Source: Holophagaceae bacterium (GTDB lineage Bacteria; Acidobacteriota; Holophagae; Holophagales; Holophagaceae). Taken from it: 64,000 nt of DNA. A model generated the notes under the pieces. It did not search any database. It was not told the origin of the DNA and saw nothing but the letters and a program-made list of their open reading frames with translations. Location: positions 512,001 to 576,000 of the forward strand of contig JADKJH010000002.1 in the NCBI GenBank assembly GCA_016722505.1, given 5' to 3'. Both the position numbers and the translations under genes were made by a program. Below, in pieces: positions 16,473-30,742 of the stretch (the first letter of the stretch is position 1; each line of letters opens with the position of its first letter).

Positions 16473-18584
16473 TCAGGCTTCAGCCGGCGCTTCGGCGGCC
16501 ATGAGCGCCTTGCGGCTGAGCTTGATCTTGCCGCTCTTCTCATCAATGCCGATGACCTTGACCATGATTTCCTGGCCTTCGCTGACTTCATCGGCGGGGC
16601 TCTTCACGCGGTGGGGCGCCATTTCGGAAACGTGCAGCAGGCCGTCGAGGCCCGGCAGGATCGTGACGAAGGCGCCGAACTCGACGACCTTCGCGACACG
16701 GCCCATGTAGGTCTTGCCGACCTCGGCGGTCTGAGTGAGATCTGCGATCATCTTCAGGGCGATGGCCAGCTTTTCCTGGGTCGGGCCGGCCACCTGGCAG
16801 ATGCCGTCATCGTCAATGTTCACGGAGCAACCGGAAACTTCGATGATGTTGCGGATGGTGGCGCCGCCCTTGCCGATGACGTCGCGGATTTTTTCCTTGG
16901 GAAGCTGGATGCTCTTCATCTGGGGCGCGTTCGAAGCGAACTCTCCGCGCGGCGCGGCGAGGATCTCGCCCATGGCTTCCAAAAGGTGCAGGCGGCCCTT
17001 CTTGGCCTGGGTGAGAGCCTTGGTCAGAACCTCGGTGGTGATGCCGCCGATTTTGATATCCATCTGCAACGCCGTGATGCCTTTGGTGGTGCCAGCGACT
17101 TTGAAGTCCATGTCGCCGTAGTGGTCTTCCTGGCCCGCGATATCCGTGAGCACCACAAACTTTTCGCCATCGCTCACAAGACCCATGGCCACGCCTGCGA
17201 CCGGTGATTTCAGCTTGATGCCCGCATCCATCAACGCCAGCGTTCCACCGCAGATGGTGGCCATGGAGGACGAACCGTTGCTCTCGGTGATGTCGGACAC
17301 CACGCGCACGGTGTAGGGATTTTCTTCCTGGCTAGGCAGCACCGCCATGATGCTGCGTTCGGCCAGCATGCCGTGGCCGATTTCGCGCCGGCCTGGGCCG
17401 CGGTTCGGCTTGCACTCGCCCACGCTGTAGCCGGGGAAATTGTAGTGGAGGTAGAACTTCTTCTCGTACTCCTCCTCGATGCCGTCGATGTATTGGACAT
17501 CATCCTGGGTGCCCAACGTGGCGGTCACCAGCGCCTGGGTTTCACCGCGAGTGAAGAGGCAGGAGCCGTGGGTGCTGGGGAGCACGCCGACTTCGATGTT
17601 GAGGGGCCGGATCTGGTCGAAGGCCCGGCCGTCGAGGCGGATGTTCTGCTTCAGGATCGTGTTGCGGAAAAGGGTTTCCTTCAGCAGATCGAAACACGCG
17701 ACCACGTCCTTCTTGGTTTCCGGGGCATCGGCCGTCAGTTCGGACACGACTTCCTTCTTCAGCGCATCAATGGCCTTGTAGCTATCCAGCTTCACCTTCA
17801 TCGTGAGGGCAGCCATGAGCTTCTCGGCATGCTTGGATACTTTGGCGTAGATGTCCTGGTTGAGTTCGCCCTTCGTGGCGGCCAGCTTGGCCTTGCCGAC
17901 CTTGGCCTGCAGTTCCTTCTGGAGTTTCACGAGCTGCTTGATCTGGTCGTGGCCGAAATTCAGCGCGTCCACCATGTCGGCTTCGAGCACTTCCTTGGCG
18001 CCGCATTCCACCATCACGATGGCTTCCTCGGTGCCCGCCAGGATGAGGTCCAGATCGCTTTCGGTGCGCTGGCCCACCAGGGGGTTGGCGACGAATTTCC
18101 CATTGATGCGCCCTACGCGGATGCCGCCCACGGGAGCCACGAAGGGGATTTCAGAAATGATCAGGGCCGCCGAAGCTCCCAGGATGGCCAGCGTGTCGGG
18201 CTGATGCTCGCCATCGAAACTGATGACCTGGGCCGTGACCATGGTGTCGTCGTTGTAGCCTTCCTCGAAGAGCGGCCGCAAGGGCCGGTCGATGAGGCGG
18301 CAGATCAGGGTTTCCTTGGTGGTGGCGCGGCCCTCGCGCTTGAAGAATCCACCAGGAATCTTGCCGGCGGAAAAGGCGGCTTCGCGGTAGTCCACGGTGA
18401 GCGGGAAGAAGTCAATGCCTTCCCTGGGCGCGGCGCGGCAGACGGCCACCAGGACCATGGTGTCGCCCTGGCGGACGATGACGGCGCCCGCCGCCTGCTT
18501 GGCGATGCGGCCGGTTTCGATGGTGATGGGCGTGCCGCCCAGATCCAGGCTTACGGTTGTGGGGCTGAATTGAAGTTCGTTCAT
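16473..18584 (-). CDS. pnp: Polyribonucleotide nucleotidyltransferase (PNPase)
   Basis: A 703-residue PNPase, the phosphorolytic 3'-5' exoribonuclease of the RNA degradosome. Two RNase PH domains (the first with FFPLTVDYREAAFSAGKIPG, the second with GRRAFDQIRPLNIEVG-like and RREIGHGMLAERS), a KH domain (IRDVIGKGGATIRNIIE, near residue 560) and a C-terminal S1 domain (GRVAKVVEFGAFVTILPGLD) are all present. The frame is open 22 codons beyond, but ATG 18584 has AGGAGA six bases upstream and gives MNELQFSPTTVSLDLG. rpsO, the usual upstream partner, is not here. Confidence 0.97.
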   Translation of the reverse strand: MNELQFSPTTVSLDLGGTPITIETGRIAKQAAGAVIVRQGDTMVLVAVCRAAPREGIDFFPLTVDYREAAFSAGKIPGGFFKREGRATTKETLICRLIDRPLRPLFEEGYNDDTMVTAQVISFDGEHQPDTLAILGASAALIISEIPFVAPVGGIRVGRINGKFVANPLVGQRTESDLDLILAGTEEAIVMVECGAKEVLEADMVDALNFGHDQIKQLVKLQKELQAKVGKAKLAATKGELNQDIYAKVSKHAEKLMAALTMKVKLDSYKAIDALKKEVVSELTADAPETKKDVVACFDLLKETLFRNTILKQNIRLDGRAFDQIRPLNIEVGVLPSTHGSCLFTRGETQALVTATLGTQDDVQYIDGIEEEYEKKFYLHYNFPGYSVGECKPNRGPGRREIGHGMLAERSIMAVLPSQEENPYTVRVVSDITESNGSSSMATICGGTLALMDAGIKLKSPVAGVAMGLVSDGEKFVVLTDIAGQEDHYGDMDFKVAGTTKGITALQMDIKIGGITTEVLTKALTQAKKGRLHLLEAMGEILAAPRGEFASNAPQMKSIQLPKEKIRDVIGKGGATIRNIIEVSGCSVNIDDDGICQVAGPTQEKLAIALKMIADLTQTAEVGKTYMGRVAKVVEFGAFVTILPGLDGLLHVSEMAPHRVKSPADEVSEGQEIMVKVIGIDEKSGKIKLSRKALMAAEAPAEA

Positions 18585-18752
18585 AAAATCTCCTGCCCCG
18601 ATCGGGGACTTGGCTGGCCCGCCCTTTCGCGATCGCTCCATGAAAGCCACTGGGCCAAAGGGTGGATTTCACGCAGAGGTCGCTGCCGCAGGGCGAGCAG
18701 ATGATTGTTCGGCAACCTTTAGCCTACCAGCGCTTGAGTCGGGGGGGGGGGG

Positions 18753-18780
18753 TAAAAGAGCCGCTCTCGCGGCTCTTTTA
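18753..18780 (-). terminator. Intrinsic terminator after rpoC
   Basis: A perfect 12-bp stem: TAAAAGAGCCGC (18753-18764), loop TCTC, GCGGCTCTTTTA (18769-18780). On the minus strand the stem ends in CTCTTTTA and lies 20 bp after the rpoC stop, ending the rpoBC transcript. It is followed on the minus strand by 12 consecutive C (12 G on the plus strand at 18741-18752). Confidence 0.88.
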
Positions 18781-18800
18781 ATCAGGTATCAACGGGTGGA

Positions 18801-23012
<4,212 letters not shown>

Positions 23013-23073
23013 GAGGACCTCTGAAACGGAATCGGAATGGCCTTGGTGCTAAAGCGAAGGACCGTCTAGGCCT

Positions 23074-26000
23074 CTAGGCGTCGATGGAAAAGGCTGAGTC
23101 TTCGCTTTCGAAGCTTGGGGTCAGTTCCTCACGGGTGAGCATTTCCACGTCGATGCAGAGCGCATTGAGCTCTTTCTTCACGACGTTGAAGCTTTCCGGA
23201 AGGCCCGGATCCTTGATGGTTTCGCCCTTGATGATGGCCTGATAGATCTGCGTCCGGCCGTGCATGTCGTCGGACTTGTAGGTCAACAGTTCTTGAAGCA
23301 CATGAGCCGCGCCATAGGCTTCCAAAGCCCACACTTCCATTTCTCCAAAACGCTGCCCGCCGAACTGGGCCTTGCCGCCCAAAGGCTGCTGCGTGATGAG
23401 CGAGTAGGGTCCAATGCTCCGGGCATGGATTTTGTTGTCGACAAGGTGGTGCAGTTTAAGCATATAGACGCATCCGACGTTGACGGGCTGCTCGAAAGCT
23501 TCGCCAGTCATGCCATCGAACAGCAGGGTCTTGCCCGTGACGTCTGGACCGATCTTGCCGTTCTTCTCCCAAGCTTTTTTCAGGAAGTCCTTGATGTCGC
23601 CTTCACGGGCTCCATCAAACACAGGCGTGGAGAAATGCAGCCCCAGGGTCCGTCCGGCCCAACCCAAGTGGCATTCGAGCACCTGCCCGATATTCATACG
23701 GGAAGGCACGCCCAGGGGGTTCAGCACGATGTCCACCTGCTGGCCGTTCGGCAGGTAGGGCATGTCTTCCACCGGCAGGATGCGGCTGACCACACCCTTG
23801 TTGCCGTGGCGGCCGGCCATCTTGTCGCCGACCTGGAGCTTCCTCTTGACGGCGACATAGCACTTCACGGTTTTGAGAACGCCGGGCATCAGCTCATCGC
23901 CCTTTTTCAGACGGTCCTCGCGCTCCGCGAGGATGTCGCGCAGCACTTTCAATTGGCTTTCGGTCTTGTCCAGAATGTCCAGGACCTGGGCTTCAAGGCG
24001 CTCTTTGCCGGCGGCCACGCTGATCTGGCGGAAGCGGTGGTAGGGGACGGCCTCCAGCATGTTCTGCGTGAGCTTTTTCTTGGGCAGGAAGCAATTCCTT
24101 GCCCTTGTCGTCCTTGAGCATCTCGCTCAGTTCCTTGCTCTTCAACAGGGCGACGATTTTCTTCTTGGCTTCGGCGCGGATGATCCGCTCTTCATCCTCG
24201 AGATCCTTTTCCCATTTCACGACCTGATCGTGCTCGATCGCCTGGGTGCGGAGATCCTTTTCCTGGCCCTTGCGGGTGAACACCTTGACATCCACCACGG
24301 TGCCTTCGATGCCCGGGGGCACCGTGAGGCTGGCGTCCTTAACGTCGCTGGCCTTCTCGCCGAAGATGGCGCGCAGGAGCTTTTCTTCGGGCGAAAGCAC
24401 CGTCTCGCCCTTGGGCGTGACCTTGCCCACGAGGATGTCGCCGTGCCGGACGGTGGCGCCGATGCGGATGATGCCCGATTCATCGAGGTTCTTGAGCATC
24501 TCCTCACGGATCTGCGGGATGTCGCGGGTGATTTCTTCAGGGCCCAGCTTGGTGTCGCGGGCGTGGACTTCGAATTCCTCGATGTGGATCGTCGTGTAGA
24601 GGTCTTCCTTGACGACGCGCTCGGAAATCAGGATGGCGTCCTCGAAGTTGTAACCGCGCCAGGGCATGTAGGCCACGACCAGGTTGCGGCCCAGGGCCAG
24701 TTCGCCGTGATCGGTGCAAGGGCCGTCCGCCAGGATCTGGTTGGCGGTGACGTACTCGCCCTTTTTCACGAGGGGGCGCTGGTTCAGGCAGGTGTTCTGG
24801 TTGGAGCGCGCGAACTTGGTGAGCGTGTAGATGTCCACGCCGCTTTCCACGCCCTCGGTTTCCGGATCGTCCTCGACGCGGACCACGATGCGGTTGGCAT
24901 CCACGGTTTCAACGATGCCCGAGCGGCGGCAGATCACGCAGGCCCCGGAATCCTTGGCGGCGACATATTCCATTCCAGTGCCCACGATCGGGGCTTCGGT
25001 GCGGATGAGGGGCACGGCCTGGCGCTGCATGTTCGCGCCCATGAGGGCCCGGTTCGCATCGTCATTCTCAAGGAAGGGAATGAGCGAAGCGGCGACTGAA
25101 ACCACCTGCTTGGGAGACACGTCCATGAGCGTGACCTTGGCGCGCTCGACGATCTTGGTTTCACCGGCCTGACGGGAAGTGACGTATTCATCCAGGATGT
25201 TGCCCTTGTCATCGACGGTGGCGTTGGCCTGCGCGATGATGTGCTCGTCTTCTTCCCATGCGCTCAGATAGAACGCATGCATCTCGAATTTGGCGGGGCG
25301 CTTGCCCTCTTTTTCAAGCTTCTTGTTTTCCTTCTCCAGTTCGTCCAGGCGCACCACCTGCATGTATCCGAATTTGGAATCGCCGACGCTCGTGACCTTG
25401 GCGAAGTTCACGATCTTGCCGTCTTCCACCTTGAGGTAGGGCGACTCGATGAATCCGTATTCGTTGATGCGGGCGTAGCAGGAGAGGGAAGAAATCAGGC
25501 CGATGTTCGGGCCTTCAGGGGTTTCGATGGGGCAGATGCGGCCGTAGTGGGACGTATGCACGTCGCGCACTTCGAAGCCCGCGCGGTCGCGGCTGAGGCC
25601 GCCCGGTCCAAGGGCCGAAAGGCGGCGCTTGTGGGTGATCTCGGAAAGAGGGATTCGTCTGGTCCATGAACTGCGAAAGCTGCGAGGAACCGAAGAATTC
25701 CTTCATGGCCGCGATGACGGGCTTGCTGTTGATGAGATCGTGGGCCTGAAGCGGCGAGTTGGGATCCTGGGCCATGGAGAACTTCTCCTTGATGGCCCGC
25801 TGAACGCGGACCAGGCCCACGCGGAAGCAGTTTTCAAGCAATTCACCGACGGACCGCACGCGGCGGTTGCCCAGGTGGTCGATGTCGTCCGCGCGCACCG
25901 GGGCGATGTCGCCCATCTCCTGCCGGGTGGTGTCGTACTTCTTCAAGCGCAACAGGTAGTTGACGGTGTGGACGAAATCATCCGTGCGCAGCGCACGGGC

Positions 26001-27464
26001 ATCCATTTCGGTTTCCAGGGCCAGCTTGGCGTTGAGCTTGTGGCGGCCTACCTTGCTGAGATCATACTTCTGGGGATCGAAGAACATCCCGTAGAGCAGC
26101 TTCTTGCTGCTTTCCATGGTCGCGGGCTCGCCTGGGCGGATCTTCTTGAAGAGTTCCTTGGCGGCTTCCTCGGCATCCTCGGTATGGTCCTTCGTCAGGG
26201 TTTCACTGAAGACTTTTCCGGTCGCGTCCATTTCGGGGAAGCAGACTTCGAATTCGGTGACATTGCCGGCCTGGAACATTTCCAGGTGGGTCTGGAGGAA
26301 TGGTTCGTTGGCCTCAAGCAACACTTCGCCAGTGTTCATGTTCACCACGTCATTCAACAGGACGGCGCCATCGAGGACATCGCGCTCCACAGCCACCTGC
26401 TTCACGCCAGCCTTCAGCATGTGCTCCAGCAGGCGCCGGCTTATCTTCTTGCCGGCGGCGACGATCACCGCCTTGGACTTGGGATCCTTCACGTCCTCGG
26501 TGGAAATGTGGCCCAGCATCAGGTCGCCAGGAACCATGCTGATCTTCGAGCCCTTCAGCACGAAGCGCGCGGGTGTGTAGAAACGGCGCAGCAACCCCTG
26601 GTTGTCCGCCATGTTCTCGTCGAAAAGCCCCAGGGCGCGCAGGAAGGTCGAGCCCAGGAATTTCCGCTTGCGGTCGATGCGCGCGTAGAGCAGGCCCTTG
26701 GCGTCCAACTCGAATTCGATCCAGGAACCACGGTAGGGAATGATCTGGGCGCTGTACTGGGTCTTATCCAGGGCTGATGGAGAAGAAGACGCCAGGGCTG
26801 CGATGCAACTGGCTCACGATCACGCGCTCGGTGCCATTGATGATGAAGGTGCCGCGATCGGTCATGGTCGGAACATCGCCGAAATAGACCTCGGACTCCT
26901 GGCTCTGCTTGTAGCGGCGGTTGCCCTTGTCGTCCTTCTCGAACTGGTTCAGGCGCACGCGGATCTTGAGCGGGCTCGCCATGGTGGCGCCGCGCTCCAC
27001 GCACTCTTCCATGCTCATCTTCGAATGCAGGCTCACCGGCTCGCTGCACACGTCGCAGATGGTCGCGGCGTTCTTGTTGCGCGTGCCGCACTTGGGGCAG
27101 TCCACCGAAGGATCCTTCGGGTGGTCCGTCACGATGCTGTGGTTGCAATTCCGGCAAACCGTCCGCAGGTGCTCGAGGCCCACGAATTTCTGGCACTTGC
27201 AGGCCCAATGGCCAACGGTGTAATCCAGGAATTCGATTTCCAGCGTGGCATCGGATCCGTCCGCGTTTTTCCGTTCTGCACCGGGAACATGGATTCAAAA
27301 ACCGATTTGAGGCCGCGGACTTCCCGCTCGCCATGGAGCAGGTTCATCTGGAGGAATTCGTCGTAGCTCCGCTTCTGGATGTCGATGAGATTCGGGATGG
27401 GTACCAGAGAGCGGATCTTGGAGAAATTATGTCGCTGGCGGTAGATGTTCTGTTGAACGCTCAT
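23074..27464 (-). CDS. rpoB: RNA polymerase subunit beta (four apparent frameshifts)
   Basis: The beta subunit of RNA polymerase, spread over several frames. It starts MSVQQNIYRQRHNFSKIRSL at 27464. Breaks: 27266-27270 (five T, six expected); 26771-26773 (GGG, one extra base fits best); about 25644-25653 (one extra base, inside the rifampicin region just after SQLSQFMDQTNP); and 24088-24091 (one extra base before LPKKKLTQNML). Correcting all four gives 1463 codons, about 1462 residues, plausible for the family. All major regions are readable: SQLHRSPGVFF, the rifampicin cluster, HYGRICPIETPEGPNIGL, the active-site region GRNLVVAYMPWRGYNFEDAI, and the C-terminal KPGDK-like GDKMAGRHGNKGVVS, GGKAQFGGQRFGEMEVWALE. 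An early four-Cys cluster (CRNC, CPKC, CDVC) near residues 95-145 is unusual for bacterial beta and may bind zinc. The gene is indispensable, so sequence errors are the likeliest cause. Confidence 0.93.
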
Positions 27465-27809
27465 GGGTCACTCCAGGGGAGCTGCAAAAATCGAGATGCC
27501 AATATCAAATTTTCTAGCTGAACGGGCTAATGCTTGTTTTATTGCAGATATGCCGAAGGCCAGCCCCAGACCTGCAGCACCGCTGCGTCGGAGACCGGCT
27601 CGAAAGGGATGGTTCGGGTGTGCTTCGATCGTCGCAACCGGGGCCTTTTCGGAGTTACTTAAGTGGGTCGAGTGCCGGAGCACTCGAGTAGCTCGAACGG
27701 GGGGACCGAGTTCGGGCGTAAGGAATAAGCATACCACTTCAATCGAAAGACGCAAAGCGTGAAGGGTCCTGCTGACCCCTCACGCTTGTAAGTCTTCCAG
27801 ATAAACTGG
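27465..27809. promoter_or_regulatory. 345-bp rplL-rpoB intergenic leader with two hairpins
   Basis: Between rplL and rpoB, both on the minus strand. Next to rplL is a strong hairpin at 27755-27787 whose arms (AAGCGTGA...TCACGCTT) pair over 14 positions with one G-U on the minus strand, followed by a weakly T-rich TGCGTCTTTC. Further on, 27669-27686 forms CGAGTGC-loop-GCACTCG. This is where E. coli has its rplL-rpoB attenuator and RNase III site; the same role is an inference here. I see no convincing ORF. Confidence 0.5.
27755..27787 (-). terminator. Attenuator-like hairpin after rplL
   Basis: Minus-strand AAGCGTGAGGGGTC, loop AGCAG, GACCCTTCACGCTT: a 14-bp stem with one G-U pair, 22 bp after the rplL stop. 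The following T content is moderate, which suits partial termination that would lower rpoBC expression relative to L7/L12. Confidence 0.6.
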
Positions 27810-28187
27810 TTACTTGATGGTAACTTTGGCGCCAGCAGCTTCAAGCTTTTCCTTGATCTTGGTGGCTTCTTCCTTGGATGCGCCTTCCTTGACAACCTTG
27901 GGGGCGGCATCCACCAAGTCCTTGGCTTCTTTGAGGCCCAGGCCGGCGACGATCTCGCGGATCGCCTTGATGACGTTCAACTTGTTGGCGCCACATTCCG
28001 TGAGCTCAACGTTGAACTCGGTCTGCTCTTCGACAGCGGGGCCGGCAGCTGCGCCGCCAGCGGCGGGGGCAGCCATGGCGGCGGCGGAGACGCCGAAGCG
28101 CTCCTCAAGGGCCTTCACGAGGTTGGCCAAGTCGAGAACGGTCATTCCTTCAATTTCCTGGATCAGTTGATCTGCGGTGAGAGCCAT
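27810..28187 (-). CDS. rplL: 50S ribosomal protein L7/L12
   Basis: A 125-residue stalk protein: N-terminal dimerisation domain (QLIQEIEGMTVLDLANLVKA), an alanine/glycine-rich hinge (AAAMAAPAAGGAAAGPA) and the C-terminal factor-binding domain (NKLNVIKAIREIVAGLGLKE, ending GAKVTIK). It recruits the translational GTPases. It follows rplJ by 61 bp. Confidence 0.97.
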   Translation of the reverse strand: MALTADQLIQEIEGMTVLDLANLVKALEERFGVSAAAMAAPAAGGAAAGPAVEEQTEFNVELTECGANKLNVIKAIREIVAGLGLKEAKDLVDAAPKVVKEGASKEEATKIKEKLEAAGAKVTIK

Positions 28188-28248
28188 TTGATTCTCCTAT
28201 GATTCAAAAAATAATAAGTTCGGTTTAGGGGAAATGGGGGAGCGGGGA

Positions 28249-28740
28249 TTAGGCCGCGCTCTCCTTTTGCTTGCGAATGCCGTCAAGGACGATGGCCAAG
28301 CCTGAAATCGGGTACTGCATGAGATAGAGCAGTTTGCTGATAAGCACTTCGCGGCTGGGAAGCTCGGCCAGGGCCTGGAGCTCCTTGGCGCTGAGGGGCT
28401 TGCCATCCATGATGGCGGCCTTGAATGTGACAGCCGGGTTGTCCTTCAGGAAACCCTGCACTGCCTTCGCCAAAGCGATGGCATCCTGATTGGTGCTGGC
28501 GACCGCCGAAGCGCCCTGGAATTTCTCGGCGAAGCTTTCGAACGCCGTGTCTTTCACCGCCAGGCGGAGCAACGTGTTTTTGGACACCCTGTATTGGCTC
28601 TTGCTGTCGCGGATGGACTTGCGGAACGCAGTGTCCTTGACAACGTTAAGGCCCTTGAATTCAACAACTACCGCGGTCGTGGCCGAGGAGAAGGTGCCCT
28701 TGAGCAACGCGACTTCAGAGATTTTCTTGTTCTTTTCCAT
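28249..28740 (-). CDS. rplJ: 50S ribosomal protein L10
   Basis: A 163-residue L10, the anchor of the L7/L12 stalk, beginning MEKNKKISEVALLKGTFSSA with the rRNA-binding region VSKNTLLRLAVKDTAFE and the C-terminal L12-binding helix QYPISGLAIVLDGIRKQKES. It lies 11 bp after rplA, so an L10-autoregulated leader would have to be inside that transcript. Confidence 0.95.
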   Translation of the reverse strand: MEKNKKISEVALLKGTFSSATTAVVVEFKGLNVVKDTAFRKSIRDSKSQYRVSKNTLLRLAVKDTAFESFAEKFQGASAVASTNQDAIALAKAVQGFLKDNPAVTFKAAIMDGKPLSAKELQALAELPSREVLISKLLYLMQYPISGLAIVLDGIRKQKESAA

Positions 28741-28751
28741 ATCTGCCCCCT

Positions 28752-29444
28752 TTACTTCTCAGCCAGAGCGGCTGTGACGGTGATGGAGGGACCCATGGTC
28801 GAAGCCAAGTGGATGGCCTTGACGTATTTCCCTTTGGCAGCGGAAGGCTTGGCCTTCATGACAGCTTCCATCAGGGCTTGGGCATTTTCTTGCAGCTTTT
28901 CAACGCCAAAGGACAGCTTTCCGACTCCGGCGTGGATGATGCCGGTCTTGTCCACGCGGTATTCCACCTTGCCGGCCTTGATCTCTTTGATGGCCTTGGC
29001 AACGTCGAAGGTGACGGTGCCGGTCTTGGGGTTCGGCATGAGGCCGCGAGGGCCCAACACCTTGCCCAGGCGTCCGACGCCCTTCATCATGTCCGGGGTC
29101 GCCACCAGCGCGTCGAAATCCAAGAATCCGCCAGCGATCTTTTCGACTAGATCGTCACCGCCGACCACTTCCGCGCCCGCAGCTTCTGCGTCCTTGATCT
29201 TTTCGCCCTGGGCGATGACCGCCACCCGCATCGTTCTGCCCGTGCCGTGAGGCAGGACAATCGTTCCACGGACCATCTGGTCCGCGTGACGGGGGTCAAC
29301 GCCGAGCCGCATGTGAACCTCGACCGTCTCATCGAACTTGGCAAAGGCCGCGTCCTTGATAACAGTGAGAGCTTCTTTCAGCTCGTAGGGACGATCTTCG
29401 ATCTTGGCCGCGGCAGCCCGGTATTTCTTTCCGGTTTTTGCCAT
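28752..29444 (-). CDS. rplA: 50S ribosomal protein L1
   Basis: A 230-residue two-domain L1, the mobile stalk protein at the E site and translational repressor of rplKA in E. coli. The signatures DETVEVHMRLGVDPRHADQM, VLPHGTG and GLMPNPKTGTVTFDV are intact. It lies 88 bp after rplK. Confidence 0.97.
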   Translation of the reverse strand: MAKTGKKYRAAAAKIEDRPYELKEALTVIKDAAFAKFDETVEVHMRLGVDPRHADQMVRGTIVLPHGTGRTMRVAVIAQGEKIKDAEAAGAEVVGGDDLVEKIAGGFLDFDALVATPDMMKGVGRLGKVLGPRGLMPNPKTGTVTFDVAKAIKEIKAGKVEYRVDKTGIIHAGVGKLSFGVEKLQENAQALMEAVMKAKPSAAKGKYVKAIHLASTMGPSITVTAALAEK

Positions 29445-29532
29445 GTTGGCTCCTATCTTTGATCTCCCGCGAGAACGGTCGCGGTGGCCGGGGATTCAGC
29501 ACGATGCCTCATCACCATTGAATGAAAAAAAA

Positions 29533-29964
29533 CTAATCGACAACCTCGACGCCCATGGAGCGCGCGGAGCCGGCGATGGAGCGCATGGCGGCCTCCAGGC
29601 TGCCGGCATTCAGATCGGGCATCTTCACCTTGGCGATCTCTTCGATCTGCTTGCTGGTGATCTTCCCGACTTTCTGCTTGTTGGGGGTGGGGCTGCCCTT
29701 GTCGAGGCCGAGCTTTTTCATGATCAGCACCGCAGCGGGAGGCGTCTTCAGAATGAAGCTGAAGGAGCGGTCGGCATAAACGGTGATGACCACGGGCAGG
29801 GTCGTGCCCTTTTCAACGGAGGTCACGGATTTCGCATTGAACTGCTTCACGAATTCCATGATGTTGACGCCATGCTGGCCAAGGGCCGGGCCGACGGGAG
29901 GAGCCGGTGTGGCTTCGCCCGCGGGCAGTTGCAGCTTGATGTAGCCGGTGATTTTCTTTGCCAT
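29533..29964 (-). CDS. rplK: 50S ribosomal protein L11
   Basis: A 143-residue L11 of the GTPase-associated centre, starting MAKKITGYIKLQLPAGEATP with PPVGPALGQHGVNIMEFVKQ and KQIEEIAKVKMPDLNAGSLE. It has the proline-rich N-terminal hinge involved in RelA and thiostrepton response. It follows nusG in the standard order. Confidence 0.97.
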   Translation of the reverse strand: MAKKITGYIKLQLPAGEATPAPPVGPALGQHGVNIMEFVKQFNAKSVTSVEKGTTLPVVITVYADRSFSFILKTPPAAVLIMKKLGLDKGSPTPNKQKVGKITSKQIEEIAKVKMPDLNAGSLEAAMRSIAGSARSMGVEVVD

Positions 29965-30076
29965 TGGATTTCTTCCTTTTCCGCGACTGATTCCGGCACA
30001 TGCCGGCGACTGCCGCCTTTAAGGGTGGGGCGCATGGATTAGCGCTTTTCCACCTGACGTGTTGTTGGGCTTGAAA

Positions 30077-30730
30077 CTAGCGTTTCTCGACCTGGATGAA
30101 ATCAAGTTCCACGGGGGTGCTGCGTCCGAACACCGTCACCATCACCTTGATGGTGGAGCGCTCTTCGTGGACCTCATCGACATCCCCTTCAAAGTTTGCG
30201 AAGGGGCCATCTATGATACGGACCTTTTCGCCCTTTTCAAAGTGGTATTTCGGCTTGGGCTTCTCTTGGGTCTCTTCCTGGTGGTTCATGATCTGCCGGA
30301 CTTCTTCATCCGTGAGCGGCGTGGGGCGTTTCTTGTTGGCGCCCACGAAACTCGTCACCTTCGGAGTGTTGCGGACCAGATGCCAGTCCGCGTCTTCCAT
30401 CTCGAAACTGTTGCCCTTCTTGGACACGGCGATTTGCACAAGCAGGTATCCAGGGAAGGATTTGCGCTTCTTGATGACGCGCTCCTTGCGGCCGGACTTG
30501 GCGTCCACCTTCATTTCTTCGTAAGTCTCTTCGGGGATCTGGATATCGCCAAAATGCTCATCCCGTTCTTCCATCTTGATGCGCTGGCGCAGATGGGTCA
30601 TCACCTTGGCTTCATAGCCGGAATAGGTATGGATGATGAACCAGGCGAGCCGCCGCTCTGGAGTTCCAGCCTCGGTGCTCCCAGCATCCTGGGTCGCAGG
30701 TAACGCGGACATGTCTGCCATCTCGGTCAT
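30077..30730 (-). CDS. nusG: Transcription termination/antitermination factor NusG
   Basis: A 217-residue NusG with an N-terminal NGN domain (WFIIHTYSGYEAKVMTHLRQ, FPGYLLVQ, VRNTPKVTSFVG) and a C-terminal KOW domain (GEKVRIIDGPFANFEGDVDE). A roughly 28-residue polar leader precedes the NGN domain, and a charged segment (SGRKERVIKKRKS) is inserted before FPGYLLV. The start at 30730 has GGAGG six bases upstream, so the leader is probably real. It lies 12 bp after secE. Confidence 0.96.
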   Translation of the reverse strand: MTEMADMSALPATQDAGSTEAGTPERRLAWFIIHTYSGYEAKVMTHLRQRIKMEERDEHFGDIQIPEETYEEMKVDAKSGRKERVIKKRKSFPGYLLVQIAVSKKGNSFEMEDADWHLVRNTPKVTSFVGANKKRPTPLTDEEVRQIMNHQEETQEKPKPKYHFEKGEKVRIIDGPFANFEGDVDEVHEERSTIKVMVTVFGRSTPVELDFIQVEKR

Positions 30731-30742
30731 CCTAGGCCTCCA

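Noticed and set aside
23074..27464. rpoB as a true pseudogene or programmed frameshift gene
   Set aside because: Four unrelated break sites, no slippery heptamers seen, conserved protein on both sides of every break; sequencing error explains it better.
27468..27755. 95-codon minus-strand open frame in the rplL-rpoB spacer
   Set aside because: No ribosome-binding site, hairpin overlap and no resemblance to any family I recognise.
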